A stretch of DNA of 64,000 bases from Comamonas sp. lk (GTDB lineage Bacteria; Pseudomonadota; Gammaproteobacteria; Burkholderiales; Burkholderiaceae_C). This document shows positions 1 to 8,463 of this stretch, piece by piece. Numbering within the stretch: position 1 is the first letter of the stretch; every line of letters begins with the position of its first letter. A model generated the notes under the pieces. It did no database searches, was not told where the DNA came from, and saw only the letters and a program-made list of their open reading frames with translations. The stretch is taken from positions 107,096 through 171,095 of the forward strand of contig CAMELV010000005.1 in assembly GCA_945925985.1 (NCBI GenBank), in the 5' to 3' direction. The translations under genes were made by a program, and so were the position numbers.

Positions 1-837
1 TATTTGCTGCCGACCATTCGCGGCGAGCGCCACGACTGCCTGGCCATGACCGAGCCCAATGCCGGCTCGGATGTGCGTGGCATGCGCACCCGCGCCGTGC
101 GTCAGGGTGATGACTATGTGATCAACGGCAGCAAACATTTCATCAGCCACGCCGACAAGTCTGACTTTGTGGTGCTGTTTGCTGCGACCGATGTGGAAGA
201 AACCGCCCACGGCCCCAAGAAAAAAATCACGGGCTTTTTGGTTGACCTGGACAGCCCAGGCCTGACGGTGCGCCGCGGCCCGGCCTGCGTGTCGCACCGC
301 GGCTACCACCAGAGCGAGCTGTTTTTCAATGAATGCCGGGTGCCGGTGGGCAACCGGCTGGGCGAGGAGGGCAAGGGATTCGACTTGATGGGTGAGTGGC
401 TGGGGGCTACCCGGCTCACCGTGGCCGCGACCAGCGTTGGGCGCGGGCGCCGGGTGTTGGACATGGCGACCCAATGGGCGGCCACGCGGCAGCAGTTCGG
501 GCAGCCGATTGGGCGTTTTCAGGGCACGGGTTTCAAGCTGGCCGACATGGCCACTGAGCTGGAGGCGGCCGAGTTGCTGACGCTGCAAGCGGCGTGGAAG
601 TGCGACCAGGGCCGCATGACCGATTCGGATGCGGCCATGGCCAAGTTGTTCGCCTCCGAGGCGCTGGCTCGGATCACCGACCAGACCCTGCAAATTTTTG
701 GCGGCATGGGGCTGATGAGCGAGCTGCCCATCGAGCGCTTCTGGCGCGATGCCCGGGTGGAACGCATCTGGGACGGCACCAGTGAAATCCAGCGCCACAT
801 CATCTCGCGCGCCATGCTGCGGCCCCACGGGGCGTGA
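1..837 (+). CDS. acyl-CoA dehydrogenase, C-terminal part (5' end outside window)
   Basis: This is the C-terminal ~278 residues of an acyl-CoA dehydrogenase, which oxidises an acyl-CoA to an enoyl-CoA with FAD and passes electrons to ETF. The reading frame is open at the window's left edge, so the start is missing. The flavin/substrate segment with TEPNAGSD is near the start, and the C-terminal helical domain ends with RIWDGTSEIQRH. In most short- and medium-chain members the base is the Glu of a YEGT motif; here that position reads WDGT, so an Asp replaces it. The stop at 835-837 lies 2 bp before the ATG of the acyl-CoA ligase, and a CaiD-like dehydratase follows, so a CaiA-like role on a betainyl or other CoA ester is a reasonable inference. 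The exact substrate is unknown. Confidence 0.9.
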   Translation, partial: YLLPTIRGERHDCLAMTEPNAGSDVRGMRTRAVRQGDDYVINGSKHFISHADKSDFVVLFAATDVEETAHGPKKKITGFLVDLDSPGLTVRRGPACVSHRGYHQSELFFNECRVPVGNRLGEEGKGFDLMGEWLGATRLTVAATSVGRGRRVLDMATQWAATRQQFGQPIGRFQGTGFKLADMATELEAAELLTLQAAWKCDQGRMTDSDAAMAKLFASEALARITDQTLQIFGGMGLMSELPIERFWRDARVERIWDGTSEIQRHIISRAMLRPHGA

Positions 838-839
838 CC

Positions 840-2924
840 ATGGCAAACACTGCTACAGCCCCGGCCACGGACCCGCTACGGCGATTGCTGTCGCCGCGTC
901 ATGTGGCGGTGTTTGGCGGGCGTGCCGCCGCTGAGGTGGTGCGGCAATGCCGTCAACTCGGCTTTGCCGGCGAGATTTGGCCGGTGCACCCGCGCCACGA
1001 ATTTATGGAGGGCCTGCGCTGCTACCCGGATGTGGCAGCCCTGCCCGCATCGCCTGACGCCAGTTTCATCGCGGTGCCGCGTCAGGGCACTATTGAGTTG
1101 GTGGCAGAACTCTCTGCCCGTGGCGCGGGCGGGGTGATCTGCTATGCCTCTGGCTTTGCCGAAGTGGGCGACGAGGGCATTGCACTGCAGCAGCAACTGG
1201 TGGCAGCCGCAGCCGGCATGGCCTTACTCGGCCCCAACTGCTACGGCATGCTCAATTACCTGGATGGCGTGGCCCTTTGGCCTGACCAGCATGGCGGCCA
1301 GCGACTGGCGCGCGGGGTCGCCATCGTGACCCAGAGCGGCAACATCGGGCTGAACCTGACCATGCAGACGCGCGGCCTGCCATTGGCCTGCCTGATCACG
1401 GTCGGCAACAAAGCCGGCGCCAGCATCGAGGCCATCGTCGAGACCCTGCTGCTCGACCCCCGCATCAGTGCCATCGGCCTGCACATTGAGGGTCTGGACG
1501 ATGTGGCGGCGTTTTCCCGGGTGGCCCTGCAAGCGCTGCACCAGCGGGTGCCGCTGGTGGCGCTCAAGGCGGGCAGTTCGGCCCTGGGGGCTCGAATCAC
1601 CATGAGCCACACCAGCTCGCTGGCCGGGCCGGACGCGCTGTACCAAGCCCTGTTCCAGCGCCTGGGTGTGGCGCGGGTGCATGACCCGGTTGGTTTGCTG
1701 GAGACCCTGAAGTTTTTGCATGTGCACGGTGCCCTGCCAGGCCGGCGCATCGTCTCGGCCAGTTGCTCGGGGGGCGAGGCCTCGCTGGTGGCCGACCTGG
1801 CGCAGGCCCGTGGTTTGGACATGCCGGCTTTGCCAGCCCCAGCGCAGCAGCGCCTGCACACGGTGTTGGGCGACAAAGTGAATGTGGCCAACCCGCTGGA
1901 TTACCACACCTACATCTGGGGCGACCTGGCGGCCCAGACCGAGTGCTTTGCCGGCCTGATGGACTGCCACTTTGACGCCCACTTGCTGGTGCTGGATTTC
2001 CCCCGGCAGGACCGATGTGCGGCAGATGCCTGGCAGACCACGGTCGACGCTTTCATCGCTGCCCAAGCCGACCATGGCGCGCGCGGGGTGCTGGTTGCCT
2101 CACTGCCCGAGGGCTTGCCAGAGCCTGTGGCCCGCCAGTTGCTCGCCCGCGGCATTGCCCCGATGCAGGGCCTGGCCGACTGTCTTGATGCGATCGGCCA
2201 TGCGGCTGACATTGGCGCGGCACAACACCGGGCGGCCATGATCACGCCTTTGCAGGCGCCCGCGCCCTTTGCGCTAGGTGGCGCCCGGCTGCTCGATGAA
2301 GCCAGTGCCAAGCAGGCCCTGGCCCGGTTTGGCGTGCCGGTGCCCTTCGGGCAGGTGCTGGGCCGGGCACAGGTGCTGCCGTATGCGGCCGCCTTGGGTT
2401 ACCCGGTGGTCCTGAAAGCACTGGCGCCGGAGCTGGCGCACAAGACCGAAGCCGGGGCGGTGCGGCTCAACCTGCAAAACGGCGCCGAGCTGGACGCTGC
2501 TTTGACCGCCATGGCCCCTCTGTCTGAGCAATTTCTGGTGGAGCAAATGGTGCGCGGCGCCCTGGCCGAGTTGCTGGTGGGCGTGCAGCGTGATCCGCAG
2601 TTTGGCCTGACCCTCACCCTGGGCGCGGGTGGTGTGTTTGTGGAACTGCTGCGCGACAGCGTGACGCTCTTGCTGCCCCTCACCCGTGCCGAGCTGCTGC
2701 AAGCACTCCAAACCCTGCAGATGTGGCCCATGGTCACCGGCTATCGGGGCCGCGCGCACGGCGATGTGGAGGCCCTGCTGGATGCGGTCCAGGCCATCGT
2801 GGCCTATGCGGTGGCGCATGCCGACCGCCTGCTGGAGCTCGACGTCAACCCCCTGCTGGTGCTGCCGGTGGGCCGTGGGGTGTTGGCCGTCGATGCGCTG
2901 ATTCGACTTGCCGATGAGGCGTGA
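840..2924 (+). CDS. ADP-forming acyl-CoA ligase (acetyl-CoA synthetase type, alpha-beta fusion)
   Basis: This 694-residue protein belongs to the NDP-forming acyl-CoA synthetase family, which interconverts acyl-CoA + ADP + Pi with acid + CoA + ATP. An N-terminal CoA-binding Rossmann domain (about residues 10-140) is followed by succinyl-CoA-ligase-like domains. SHTSSLAG carries the expected phosphohistidine (about residue 257). A C-terminal ATP-grasp domain (about 460-690) includes VVLKALAPELAHKTEAGAV. An in-frame GTG at 834 overlaps the previous stop, but the ATG at 840 is preferred. The gene sits between an acyl-CoA dehydrogenase and a CaiD-like dehydratase with almost no spacing, so it probably charges or discharges the CoA ester that they process. 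The acid substrate cannot be read from sequence. Confidence 0.9.
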   Translation: MANTATAPATDPLRRLLSPRHVAVFGGRAAAEVVRQCRQLGFAGEIWPVHPRHEFMEGLRCYPDVAALPASPDASFIAVPRQGTIELVAELSARGAGGVICYASGFAEVGDEGIALQQQLVAAAAGMALLGPNCYGMLNYLDGVALWPDQHGGQRLARGVAIVTQSGNIGLNLTMQTRGLPLACLITVGNKAGASIEAIVETLLLDPRISAIGLHIEGLDDVAAFSRVALQALHQRVPLVALKAGSSALGARITMSHTSSLAGPDALYQALFQRLGVARVHDPVGLLETLKFLHVHGALPGRRIVSASCSGGEASLVADLAQARGLDMPALPAPAQQRLHTVLGDKVNVANPLDYHTYIWGDLAAQTECFAGLMDCHFDAHLLVLDFPRQDRCAADAWQTTVDAFIAAQADHGARGVLVASLPEGLPEPVARQLLARGIAPMQGLADCLDAIGHAADIGAAQHRAAMITPLQAPAPFALGGARLLDEASAKQALARFGVPVPFGQVLGRAQVLPYAAALGYPVVLKALAPELAHKTEAGAVRLNLQNGAELDAALTAMAPLSEQFLVEQMVRGALAELLVGVQRDPQFGLTLTLGAGGVFVELLRDSVTLLLPLTRAELLQALQTLQMWPMVTGYRGRAHGDVEALLDAVQAIVAYAVAHADRLLELDVNPLLVLPVGRGVLAVDALIRLADEA

Positions 2925-2927
2925 TTG

Positions 2928-3710
2928 ATGAACCCTTCCGTGCGCACTGCGGTCGATGACGGTGTCCTGACCATCACCCTGGACCGGCCCAAGGCCAACG
3001 CCATTGATGTCACCACCAGCCTGGCGCTTCACGCCGCCTTTGTGCGACTGCAGCAGGAGCCCGCCTTGCGGGTGGCCATCCTCACCGGCACTGGGCGGTT
3101 TTTTTCGGCAGGCTGGGATTTGTCCGCCGCTGTGGCGGGCGAGGCGATCGACGCGGACCATGGCCCGGGTGGTTTTGCTGGCCTGACCGAGTTTTTTACG
3201 CTGGACAAGCCGGTGATCGCCGCCGTCAATGGCCTGGCGATCGGCGGCGGTTTTGAACTGGCCCTGGCTGCTGACCTGATGCTGGCCGCCGACACGGCCG
3301 AGTTCGCCCTGCCCGAAGTCAAGCTGGGCATGATGGCCGATTCAGGCGGCGTGCTGCGCTTGCCCAAACGACTGCCGCGCGCGATCGCGGCTGAACTGTT
3401 GCTGACCGGTCGGCGCATGGGTGCGGCGGAGGCACAGCGCTGGGGCCTGGTGAATCGGGTGGTGCCGCTGGCCGATTTAGCCAGTGCGGCCCAGGCGCTG
3501 GCCCGTGAGCTGGTAGTGGCGGCCCCCCTGGCCCTGGCTGCCGTCAAGCAGGTGTTGCGGGCTACGGAGGCGGTGCCGGTGGAAGACGGCTATCGCGTGC
3601 TGCGCAGCGGGGTACTGCCAGCCTACCGCGCCATGCTGACTTCGGCCGACGCGCAAGAGGGGCCGCAGGCCTTTGCCGAGAAGCGACAACCGGTGTGGCG
3701 AGGTGTTTGA
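2928..3710 (+). CDS. caiD: CaiD-like carnitinyl-CoA dehydratase / enoyl-CoA hydratase
   Basis: This 260-residue crotonase-fold protein resembles Escherichia coli CaiD strongly in segments I recognise: FSAGWDL, the [10 protein letters not shown] loop, [21 protein letters not shown] and a C-terminal FAEKRQPVW. CaiD interconverts crotonobetainyl-CoA and carnitinyl-CoA. The oxyanion-hole region and the Glu-bearing ALPEVKLG helix are intact and the length is usual. Of two possible starts I chose ATG 2928 over TTG 2925; the previous stop ends at 2924, so the gene is tightly coupled. With the upstream acyl-CoA dehydrogenase and CoA ligase it forms a Cai-like trio, which supports carnitine or a related betaine as substrate. 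A generic enoyl-CoA hydratase remains possible. Confidence 0.85.
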   Translation: MNPSVRTAVDDGVLTITLDRPKANAIDVTTSLALHAAFVRLQQEPALRVAILTGTGRFFSAGWDLSAAVAGEAIDADHGPGGFAGLTEFFTLDKPVIAAVNGLAIGGGFELALAADLMLAADTAEFALPEVKLGMMADSGGVLRLPKRLPRAIAAELLLTGRRMGAAEAQRWGLVNRVVPLADLASAAQALARELVVAAPLALAAVKQVLRATEAVPVEDGYRVLRSGVLPAYRAMLTSADAQEGPQAFAEKRQPVWRGV

Positions 3711-3715
3711 TAACG

Positions 3716-3775
3716 TTGCTATCTAAATAATAGCTAACTCATCAATGAATACGGAGCTTAGAGCCTGATTTGACC
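3716..3775 (+). repeat. Comamonadaceae-type ~60-bp extragenic repeat, copy 1
   Basis: Directly after the caiD stop lies TTGCTATCTAAATAATAGCTA, a short AT-rich inverted repeat, then a spacer and GGAGCTTAGAGCCTGATTTG. The same architecture (GCTAT..TAGC arm, about 20-bp spacer, GGCT-AGAGCC block) recurs at 26656, 58921 and in reverse at 56225. The family assignment is from memory of related genomes. Confidence 0.6.
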
Positions 3776-3798
3776 ATTAATCATGGCCTTGCCCGCCC

Positions 3799-4626
3799 TT
3801 ACAAGCGCGCACAACCCATCGCCAAGGCCTGGTCCTGCATGCCCAGACAGACCTGGTAGGCCGCCAGATCGATGGCTTCAAAACCACTGATGAACAAGGC
3901 CCCCAGGGTGGTAGCCAGTGCCGCTGACTGCGCTACCTGCCCCAGCGCTGTGCGCAGTGCGGCCAGGTCGCCATCGCTGGTGCCGGCAGCGGTGATCAGC
4001 GGCAGGCCCGGGTAAGGTGCGCTTTCGCCGATGACGTGCAGGCCGGTGCTGCTGTCGGGCCAATGGGCCTGAATGCCCGCCAGGCTAACGCAGTCAATAC
4101 TGGCGATATCGGCCAGCCCGTCACGCACCATCTCCACAGAGCGGAGGTGGCTGCCAGATGCCACTGCCCGGGCAAAGAAGCGGCCGCCCTCGGCCAAGGG
4201 AGCCACCATAGCGCGCAGGCTGTTGTAGCCAGATTGGGAGTCGGTGCTGTTGTAGGCCACGCTGCGACCCCAAAAATCGGCCAGCGATTGATCGCGATCT
4301 TCGGCGCGTGCCACCAGTTGGCTACGGCAGAGGTGGCCGATGCTGCCCGGGACCTGGTAGCAAAAGGTGCCGACCAGCCGGACCCGGCCCGCCAGATGCG
4401 TCACCAGCGGGTAGCCGCAGGTTTGGCTGAGCCACAGGCCGGGGTCGAGCCAATGGCTGGGGAGTTCGGTCGGCCAGCTCAAGTCCAGCGGCAGATGCCT
4501 CAAGCCCTGGGTTGCCAACAGCGTCCTCAGATGCTCCCAAAAGGTCTCAACATGGTGCGGCGTGGCCAGGTACATGGGCAGCGATGCCGTAGCTTGCATG
4601 GCGATGGCGCTGCCTCTGCGGCTCAA
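3799..4626 (-). CDS. PhnD-like phosphate/phosphonate-type substrate-binding protein without signal peptide
   Basis: This protein of about 275 residues has the fold signature of PhnD/SsuA-type periplasmic binding proteins: an N-terminal strand MYLATPHHVETFWEHLR, a central GYNSLRAMVAPLA segment and VRDGLADIASIDCVSLAG. It lacks a recognisable signal peptide, so it may be cytosolic or its start misjudged. The longest frame begins with a TTG at 4626 that overlaps the stop of the desaturase gene (TTGA); an ATG at 4599 is an alternative with no better ribosome site. Translational coupling to the desaturase implies a shared role. No permease or ATPase is adjacent, so it may be a sensor or orphan binding protein. 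Ligand unknown. Confidence 0.75.
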   Translation of the reverse strand: MSRRGSAIAMQATASLPMYLATPHHVETFWEHLRTLLATQGLRHLPLDLSWPTELPSHWLDPGLWLSQTCGYPLVTHLAGRVRLVGTFCYQVPGSIGHLCRSQLVARAEDRDQSLADFWGRSVAYNSTDSQSGYNSLRAMVAPLAEGGRFFARAVASGSHLRSVEMVRDGLADIASIDCVSLAGIQAHWPDSSTGLHVIGESAPYPGLPLITAAGTSDGDLAALRTALGQVAQSAALATTLGALFISGFEAIDLAAYQVCLGMQDQALAMGCARL

Positions 4627-5540
4627 GGCTTAAAGCCCGGGTGGATAGGCGAGTCGACCGGCCTCAAGGCATGGCGCCACAGCAAGCGCCCATAACCCTT
4701 CACCAAGAAGCCACCATTGCGCTGCAGGTAGCCATCGCGGTCGGCCCGGTAGGCGGCCGGAATGCGGTACCAAGCCAAGCCGGGATGGGCGTGGTGAACC
4801 GCGTGGTAGTTGTTGTTCAGGTACAGCAGTCGCCACGGCCAGGCTGCCTCATTGATCACGATGCGGTGGGCTGGCACAGCAGCCGGTCGGTGCTCGTAGA
4901 AAGAGCGGAGCATGGCCAGCCCCAGCGCAGGGTAGGCAATGCCCAGCAGGTAGTGCAGCGGCGTGAGGCCGGCCACCGCGTTGGCCCACCACAGCATCGG
5001 CAGCAACAGCAGCAGGTGCACCAGCCAGTCGCCCAGGTAGGTGACGTCACGGCGCCACAGCGCGGTCAGTAGGTGCCACCAGGCCGACGAGATGGCCAGC
5101 AGAGGCCCCAGCAGAAGCCGCCCCACCACCGTGCGCAGCGCCCATTGCAGGGCACGCCAGGCAGGCAAACCCTTTTGATAAGCCGTGGCATTGACGTAAT
5201 TGCCCTCCGGGTCCAGCCCGGGCGCGGTCAGTCGTGCGTCGCGATGGTGGAGAAGGTGGCTGTCGCGGTAGATCGCAAAGGGGTACCAGACGCTGATCGG
5301 AAACACGCCGAACAGTTGGTTCAAAGCGGCATGGCGGGTGGGGTGGCCGTGCAACAGCTCGTGCTGCAGGCTCAGGTGCCAGGCCGCGACCAGCACCAGC
5401 CCGACCTGGCCCATCCCGGCCGGCAGGGCCCGGTAGAACAGCAACAGGGCCAGCCAGGCGCCATGGACGGCGACGATCAGCAGCCAGGTGGGCCACTCGA
5501 TCGACGGGCCTGCTTGCTTGGCCTTGGTGGGGTTCAACAT
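4623..5540 (-). CDS. membrane fatty-acid-desaturase-family di-iron enzyme
   Basis: This integral-membrane protein of 305 residues contains the three histidine boxes of membrane di-iron desaturases/hydroxylases: HELLHGH, HLLHH and HAVHH, with hydrophobic segments between them. Such enzymes desaturate or hydroxylate lipids or small molecules using oxygen. The ATG at 5540 (MLNPTKAKQ) places the protein just ahead of the first membrane helix; a further upstream ATG at 5588 would intrude into the regulator's leader. It is divergent from the LysR gene and overlaps the downstream PhnD-like gene. Its neighbourhood (methylamine and betaine genes) makes a small-molecule substrate as likely as a fatty acid. 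That is inference only. Confidence 0.85.
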   Translation of the reverse strand: MLNPTKAKQAGPSIEWPTWLLIVAVHGAWLALLLFYRALPAGMGQVGLVLVAAWHLSLQHELLHGHPTRHAALNQLFGVFPISVWYPFAIYRDSHLLHHRDARLTAPGLDPEGNYVNATAYQKGLPAWRALQWALRTVVGRLLLGPLLAISSAWWHLLTALWRRDVTYLGDWLVHLLLLLPMLWWANAVAGLTPLHYLLGIAYPALGLAMLRSFYEHRPAAVPAHRIVINEAAWPWRLLYLNNNYHAVHHAHPGLAWYRIPAAYRADRDGYLQRNGGFLVKGYGRLLWRHALRPVDSPIHPGFKP

Positions 5541-5630
5541 AGGACTAAGAATGAATAAAAGACATGGGTTATGCGGGAACTTTTGCATATTTTAATAAGA
5601 CAATGCCAATCATATCAGCCAATTATTGTC
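5541..5630. promoter_or_regulatory. divergent promoter region between desaturase and LysR genes
   Basis: This 90-bp AT-rich stretch separates two divergent start codons and includes TTTTGCATATTTTAATAAGA. It is the expected site for autoregulation and target control by the LysR protein. No exact promoter boxes could be fixed. Confidence 0.4.
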
Positions 5631-6557
5631 ATGAAATCTATCCAAAAAACTCATGGATTGGAGCGGCATCTGTTCCTGCGCCGACTGCCGCCACTGCACA
5701 GCCTGACGGTCTTTGCCGCCGCAGCAGCAGCCGGCAGTTTCAGTCGTGCGGCCGGACTGCTGTTTGTCACCCAGGGTGCAGTCAGCCGCCAGATTCAGCA
5801 GTTGGAAACCCATTTGGGCTGCACGCTGTTCACCCGCCACAAACGTGGACTGCGCCTGACCGACGAGGGTCGTGCCCTGTTGCCCGTGGTGGAAGATGCC
5901 ATGGGCCGCCTGGCCGGCGCCTGCGACGGTTTAAGAAACATGGGCCAGGTGCTCGTGCTGCGCATGCCGCCCACCTTTGCCGTGCGCTGGTTTTTGCCAA
6001 TCTTGCCGGAGTTGCGCGCTCTGCTGCCGGATGTGGACGTGCGCATCACCACCTACGAGGCCTGGGAGCCTGATTTCGAAAGCTCTGACGTTGATGCTGC
6101 TGTCGTGCAGGGGCGTGGCAATTGGGTTGGCATAGAGTCGGTGGCCCTGATGCCAGAGGTGCTCACGCCGGTGTGTTCACCGCAGTTGGCGGCCCAAATC
6201 AGTTCGCCGGAAGACCTGCTGGTTCTGCCGCTGCTGCACTGCAACCCGCTGGATGCCTGGCCGCGCTGGCTGCAGGCTGCCGGGGTCACGTCCAAAGACT
6301 TGCGACGCGGGCAGACGTTTGACACGCTGGAGCTGGCATTGACCGCTGCGACGCGCGGCCAGGGTGTGGCGATGGGTGATGTGAACCTGATCCGCGAAAG
6401 CCTGCGCGACGGCGTTTTGGTGGCGCCGTTCGAGCGCACTGTTGGGCAGGGCCTGTCTTACTACTTGGCCTATCCGCCAGACCGCGCGCAGCAGCCCAAA
6501 ATCAGGGTGTTGCGGGAGTGGCTGTCACAGCGGGCGCATCCTGTCATGCCCAGCTGA
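5631..6557 (+). CDS. LysR-family transcriptional regulator (GcvA-like)
   Basis: This 308-residue regulator has an N-terminal winged helix-turn-helix (LPPLHSLTVFAAAAAAGSFS, then AVSRQIQQLE, about residues 17-75) and a type-2 periplasmic-binding effector domain. The opening LRRLPPLHSL and LFTRHKRGLRLTDEGR are typical of the GcvA branch, which often controls glycine, amine or beta-lactam genes. I chose ATG 5631 because the longer frame from 5571 runs into the divergent promoter and adds residues unlike the family. It lies divergent from the desaturase gene and 207 bp upstream of the ABC transporter. A palindrome in that gap may be its operator. Effector unknown. Confidence 0.9.
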   Translation: MKSIQKTHGLERHLFLRRLPPLHSLTVFAAAAAAGSFSRAAGLLFVTQGAVSRQIQQLETHLGCTLFTRHKRGLRLTDEGRALLPVVEDAMGRLAGACDGLRNMGQVLVLRMPPTFAVRWFLPILPELRALLPDVDVRITTYEAWEPDFESSDVDAAVVQGRGNWVGIESVALMPEVLTPVCSPQLAAQISSPEDLLVLPLLHCNPLDAWPRWLQAAGVTSKDLRRGQTFDTLELALTAATRGQGVAMGDVNLIRESLRDGVLVAPFERTVGQGLSYYLAYPPDRAQQPKIRVLREWLSQRAHPVMPS

Positions 6558-6629
6558 AAGACCGAACAATTGCAGTAATTGACTTGAAATTTCGCTCAAC
6601 TGACGCTTGTCTTAGGGAATGTCTGGATG

Positions 6630-6643
6630 CCAAAGGCCTTTGG
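6630..6643. promoter_or_regulatory. perfect 14-bp palindrome upstream of ABC transporter
   Basis: CCAAAGGCCTTTGG is a perfect palindrome, framed by GGAATGTCTGGATG on the left and TATTCC on the right, 121 bp before the binding-protein ATG and 72 bp after the LysR stop. It is a candidate operator. Nothing in the sequence alone names the factor. Confidence 0.4.
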
Positions 6644-6764
6644 TATTCCGTTAAGATCAAAGCGGAGTGCAAACGCATATTGCCCCTGATTGCCTGCTGG
6701 TAGCCGTCGACCACGGTCTTGCAGCAGAATTTTTTGTGTATCGACCTGAAGGAGTTTTTGATAA

Positions 6765-8339
6765 ATGGACAACAACGACATCCAAACCGAATCAGGACTC
6801 ATCCTGGATCGGCGCCAACTCATCGCCGGTGCGTCAGCACTCGGCCTCTCCACTGCTTTTGGCGTTTCGCCGGCTATGGCGCAAAGCAAACCCAAAAAGG
6901 GCGGCACGCTGCGCCTGGGTCTTGAAGGCGGCTCGGCATCGGACAGTCTGGATCCGCGGACTTACGCTGACTCCATCCCGATTTCCACCAGCCTGATGCT
7001 GTGGAATAACCTGGTTGAAGTGGCTGACAACGGCAACGCCACAGGCGAATTGTTCGAGAACTGGGAAGTCAAACCCGGCGGCGCCGACTGGACCTTCAAT
7101 ATTCGTAAGGGCATCACTTTCACCTCGGGCAAGACGCTCGACGCTGATGACGTGATCTATTCACTCAACCTGCATCGCGGTGAGACTAAGTCACCGGCCA
7201 AGGCGCTGCTGGCTGACATCACTGACATCAAGAAGACGTCGGCGACACAGATTCAGATCACGATGAGCAAGGGCAACATCGACCTGCCTTACAACCTCAG
7301 TGACTACCACATCATCGTGGTGCCAAATGGATTCACCGACTGGAGCAAACCAGACGGCACCGGCGCCTACACCCTTGAGGAGTTCCAACCCGGCGTGCGC
7401 CACGTATTCAAGCGTAAGGCGGGCGACTACTGGAAACCCAACCGCGGCAATTTCGACCGTGTTGAACTGCGCTACATCGGCGATTCCGCTGCGCGCACCC
7501 AAGCGCTCGTGACCGGTCAGGTTGACCTGATCAACCGTGTTGACCCCAAGACTGCCGCGTTGCTGGCCAAGAACAAGGCACTGAAAGTGGCACGTACGCC
7601 TGGCATGGGCAATCGCTTTGCTTTTGTGGCTCATACCGACAAAGATCCGTACACCAACAAAGACCTGATGCTCGCTCTGAAATACGGTATCGACCGTCAG
7701 AAGATCGTGAAGAACGTGTTTTCCGGCTATGCGACAGTGGGCAATGACCACACCGTTGGGCCGCGCATGAAGTACTACGATGCCAAGCAGAAGCAGATCG
7801 CGTATGACCCGGACAAGGCCAAGTTCCACTTCAAGAAGGCCAACATCAGCGCGCCCATCGAGCTGCAAGTGTCGGAAGGTGCCTTCTCTGGCGCAACCGA
7901 TTCAGGCCAGGTGTTCCAAGAGTCGGCTGCCAAAGCCGGCATTAAAATTGATCTGAAGCGCGTCTCTGGTGATGGTTATTGGGACAACGTTTGGCTCAAA
8001 GTGCCGTTCTGTGCCGTCTACTGGGGCAACCGTCCGACCATCGACAACCAACTCACCAGCACCTTTGGTGGTGGCTTGAAGAACACTTGGAACGACACCC
8101 ATTTCGTCAACGCCGACTTTGACAAGCTCTTGACCGATGCGCGTGTTGAACTCGACCAGGCCAAGCGCTCAGCGATGTACGCCAAGTGCCAGTCACTGAT
8201 CAGCCAGAACTCGGGCATGGTCTGTTTTGCGGTTCAAGATTACCTGGACGCCCACACGACCAAACTGATGGGCTTGACCCCATCGGGTCGGTACGACATG
8301 GCCGACGGTCGGATCGCCGAAAAAGGCTGGTTCGCCTGA
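6765..8339 (+). CDS. ABC transporter substrate-binding protein, dipeptide/oligopeptide family
   Basis: This 524-residue periplasmic binding protein belongs to the SBP_bac_5 (DppA/OppA) family. The N-terminus carries a twin-arginine-like signal (DRRQLIAGASALGL, residues about 15-42, ending AMAQ), followed by KKGGTLRLGLEGGSASDSLDP, the usual start of the mature domain. An AAGGAG ribosome site precedes ATG 6765. Members bind peptides but also opines, nickel, glutathione and quaternary amines. Set beside methylamine catabolic genes and a GcvA-like regulator, a methylated amine or small-peptide ligand is plausible, but this is inference. Strong hairpins after the stop separate it from the permease genes. 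Confidence 0.92.
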   Translation: MDNNDIQTESGLILDRRQLIAGASALGLSTAFGVSPAMAQSKPKKGGTLRLGLEGGSASDSLDPRTYADSIPISTSLMLWNNLVEVADNGNATGELFENWEVKPGGADWTFNIRKGITFTSGKTLDADDVIYSLNLHRGETKSPAKALLADITDIKKTSATQIQITMSKGNIDLPYNLSDYHIIVVPNGFTDWSKPDGTGAYTLEEFQPGVRHVFKRKAGDYWKPNRGNFDRVELRYIGDSAARTQALVTGQVDLINRVDPKTAALLAKNKALKVARTPGMGNRFAFVAHTDKDPYTNKDLMLALKYGIDRQKIVKNVFSGYATVGNDHTVGPRMKYYDAKQKQIAYDPDKAKFHFKKANISAPIELQVSEGAFSGATDSGQVFQESAAKAGIKIDLKRVSGDGYWDNVWLKVPFCAVYWGNRPTIDNQLTSTFGGGLKNTWNDTHFVNADFDKLLTDARVELDQAKRSAMYAKCQSLISQNSGMVCFAVQDYLDAHTTKLMGLTPSGRYDMADGRIAEKGWFA

Positions 8340-8352
8340 TCGACTGAAGCCG

Positions 8353-8380
8353 GACGTCAGTGGGTTGACCCACTGACGTC
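8353..8380 (+). terminator. perfect 12-bp hairpin after binding-protein gene
   Basis: GACGTCAGTGGG and CCCACTGACGTC pair perfectly around a TTGA loop, 14 bp after the stop at 8339. There is no T-tract directly after it, so it is more likely an mRNA-stabilising 3' hairpin than a terminator. Confidence 0.6.
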
Positions 8381-8397
8381 AGACTTGACACTGCTTG

Positions 8398-8448
8398 GCG
8401 CGCTTTTTGTAACGCTGTTTACAGCGTCAAAAAAAGCGCGCTTTTTCT
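8398..8448 (+). terminator. intrinsic terminator between binding protein and first permease
   Basis: GCGCGCTTTTT pairs with AAAAAGCGCGC, enclosing an inner ACGCTG/CAGCGT hairpin, and TTTTTCTT follows. The structure ends 16 bp before the permease ATG. It should cut most transcripts after the binding-protein gene and let only read-through reach the permeases. Confidence 0.75.
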
Positions 8449-8463
8449 TGGGAATTTCTGCCG

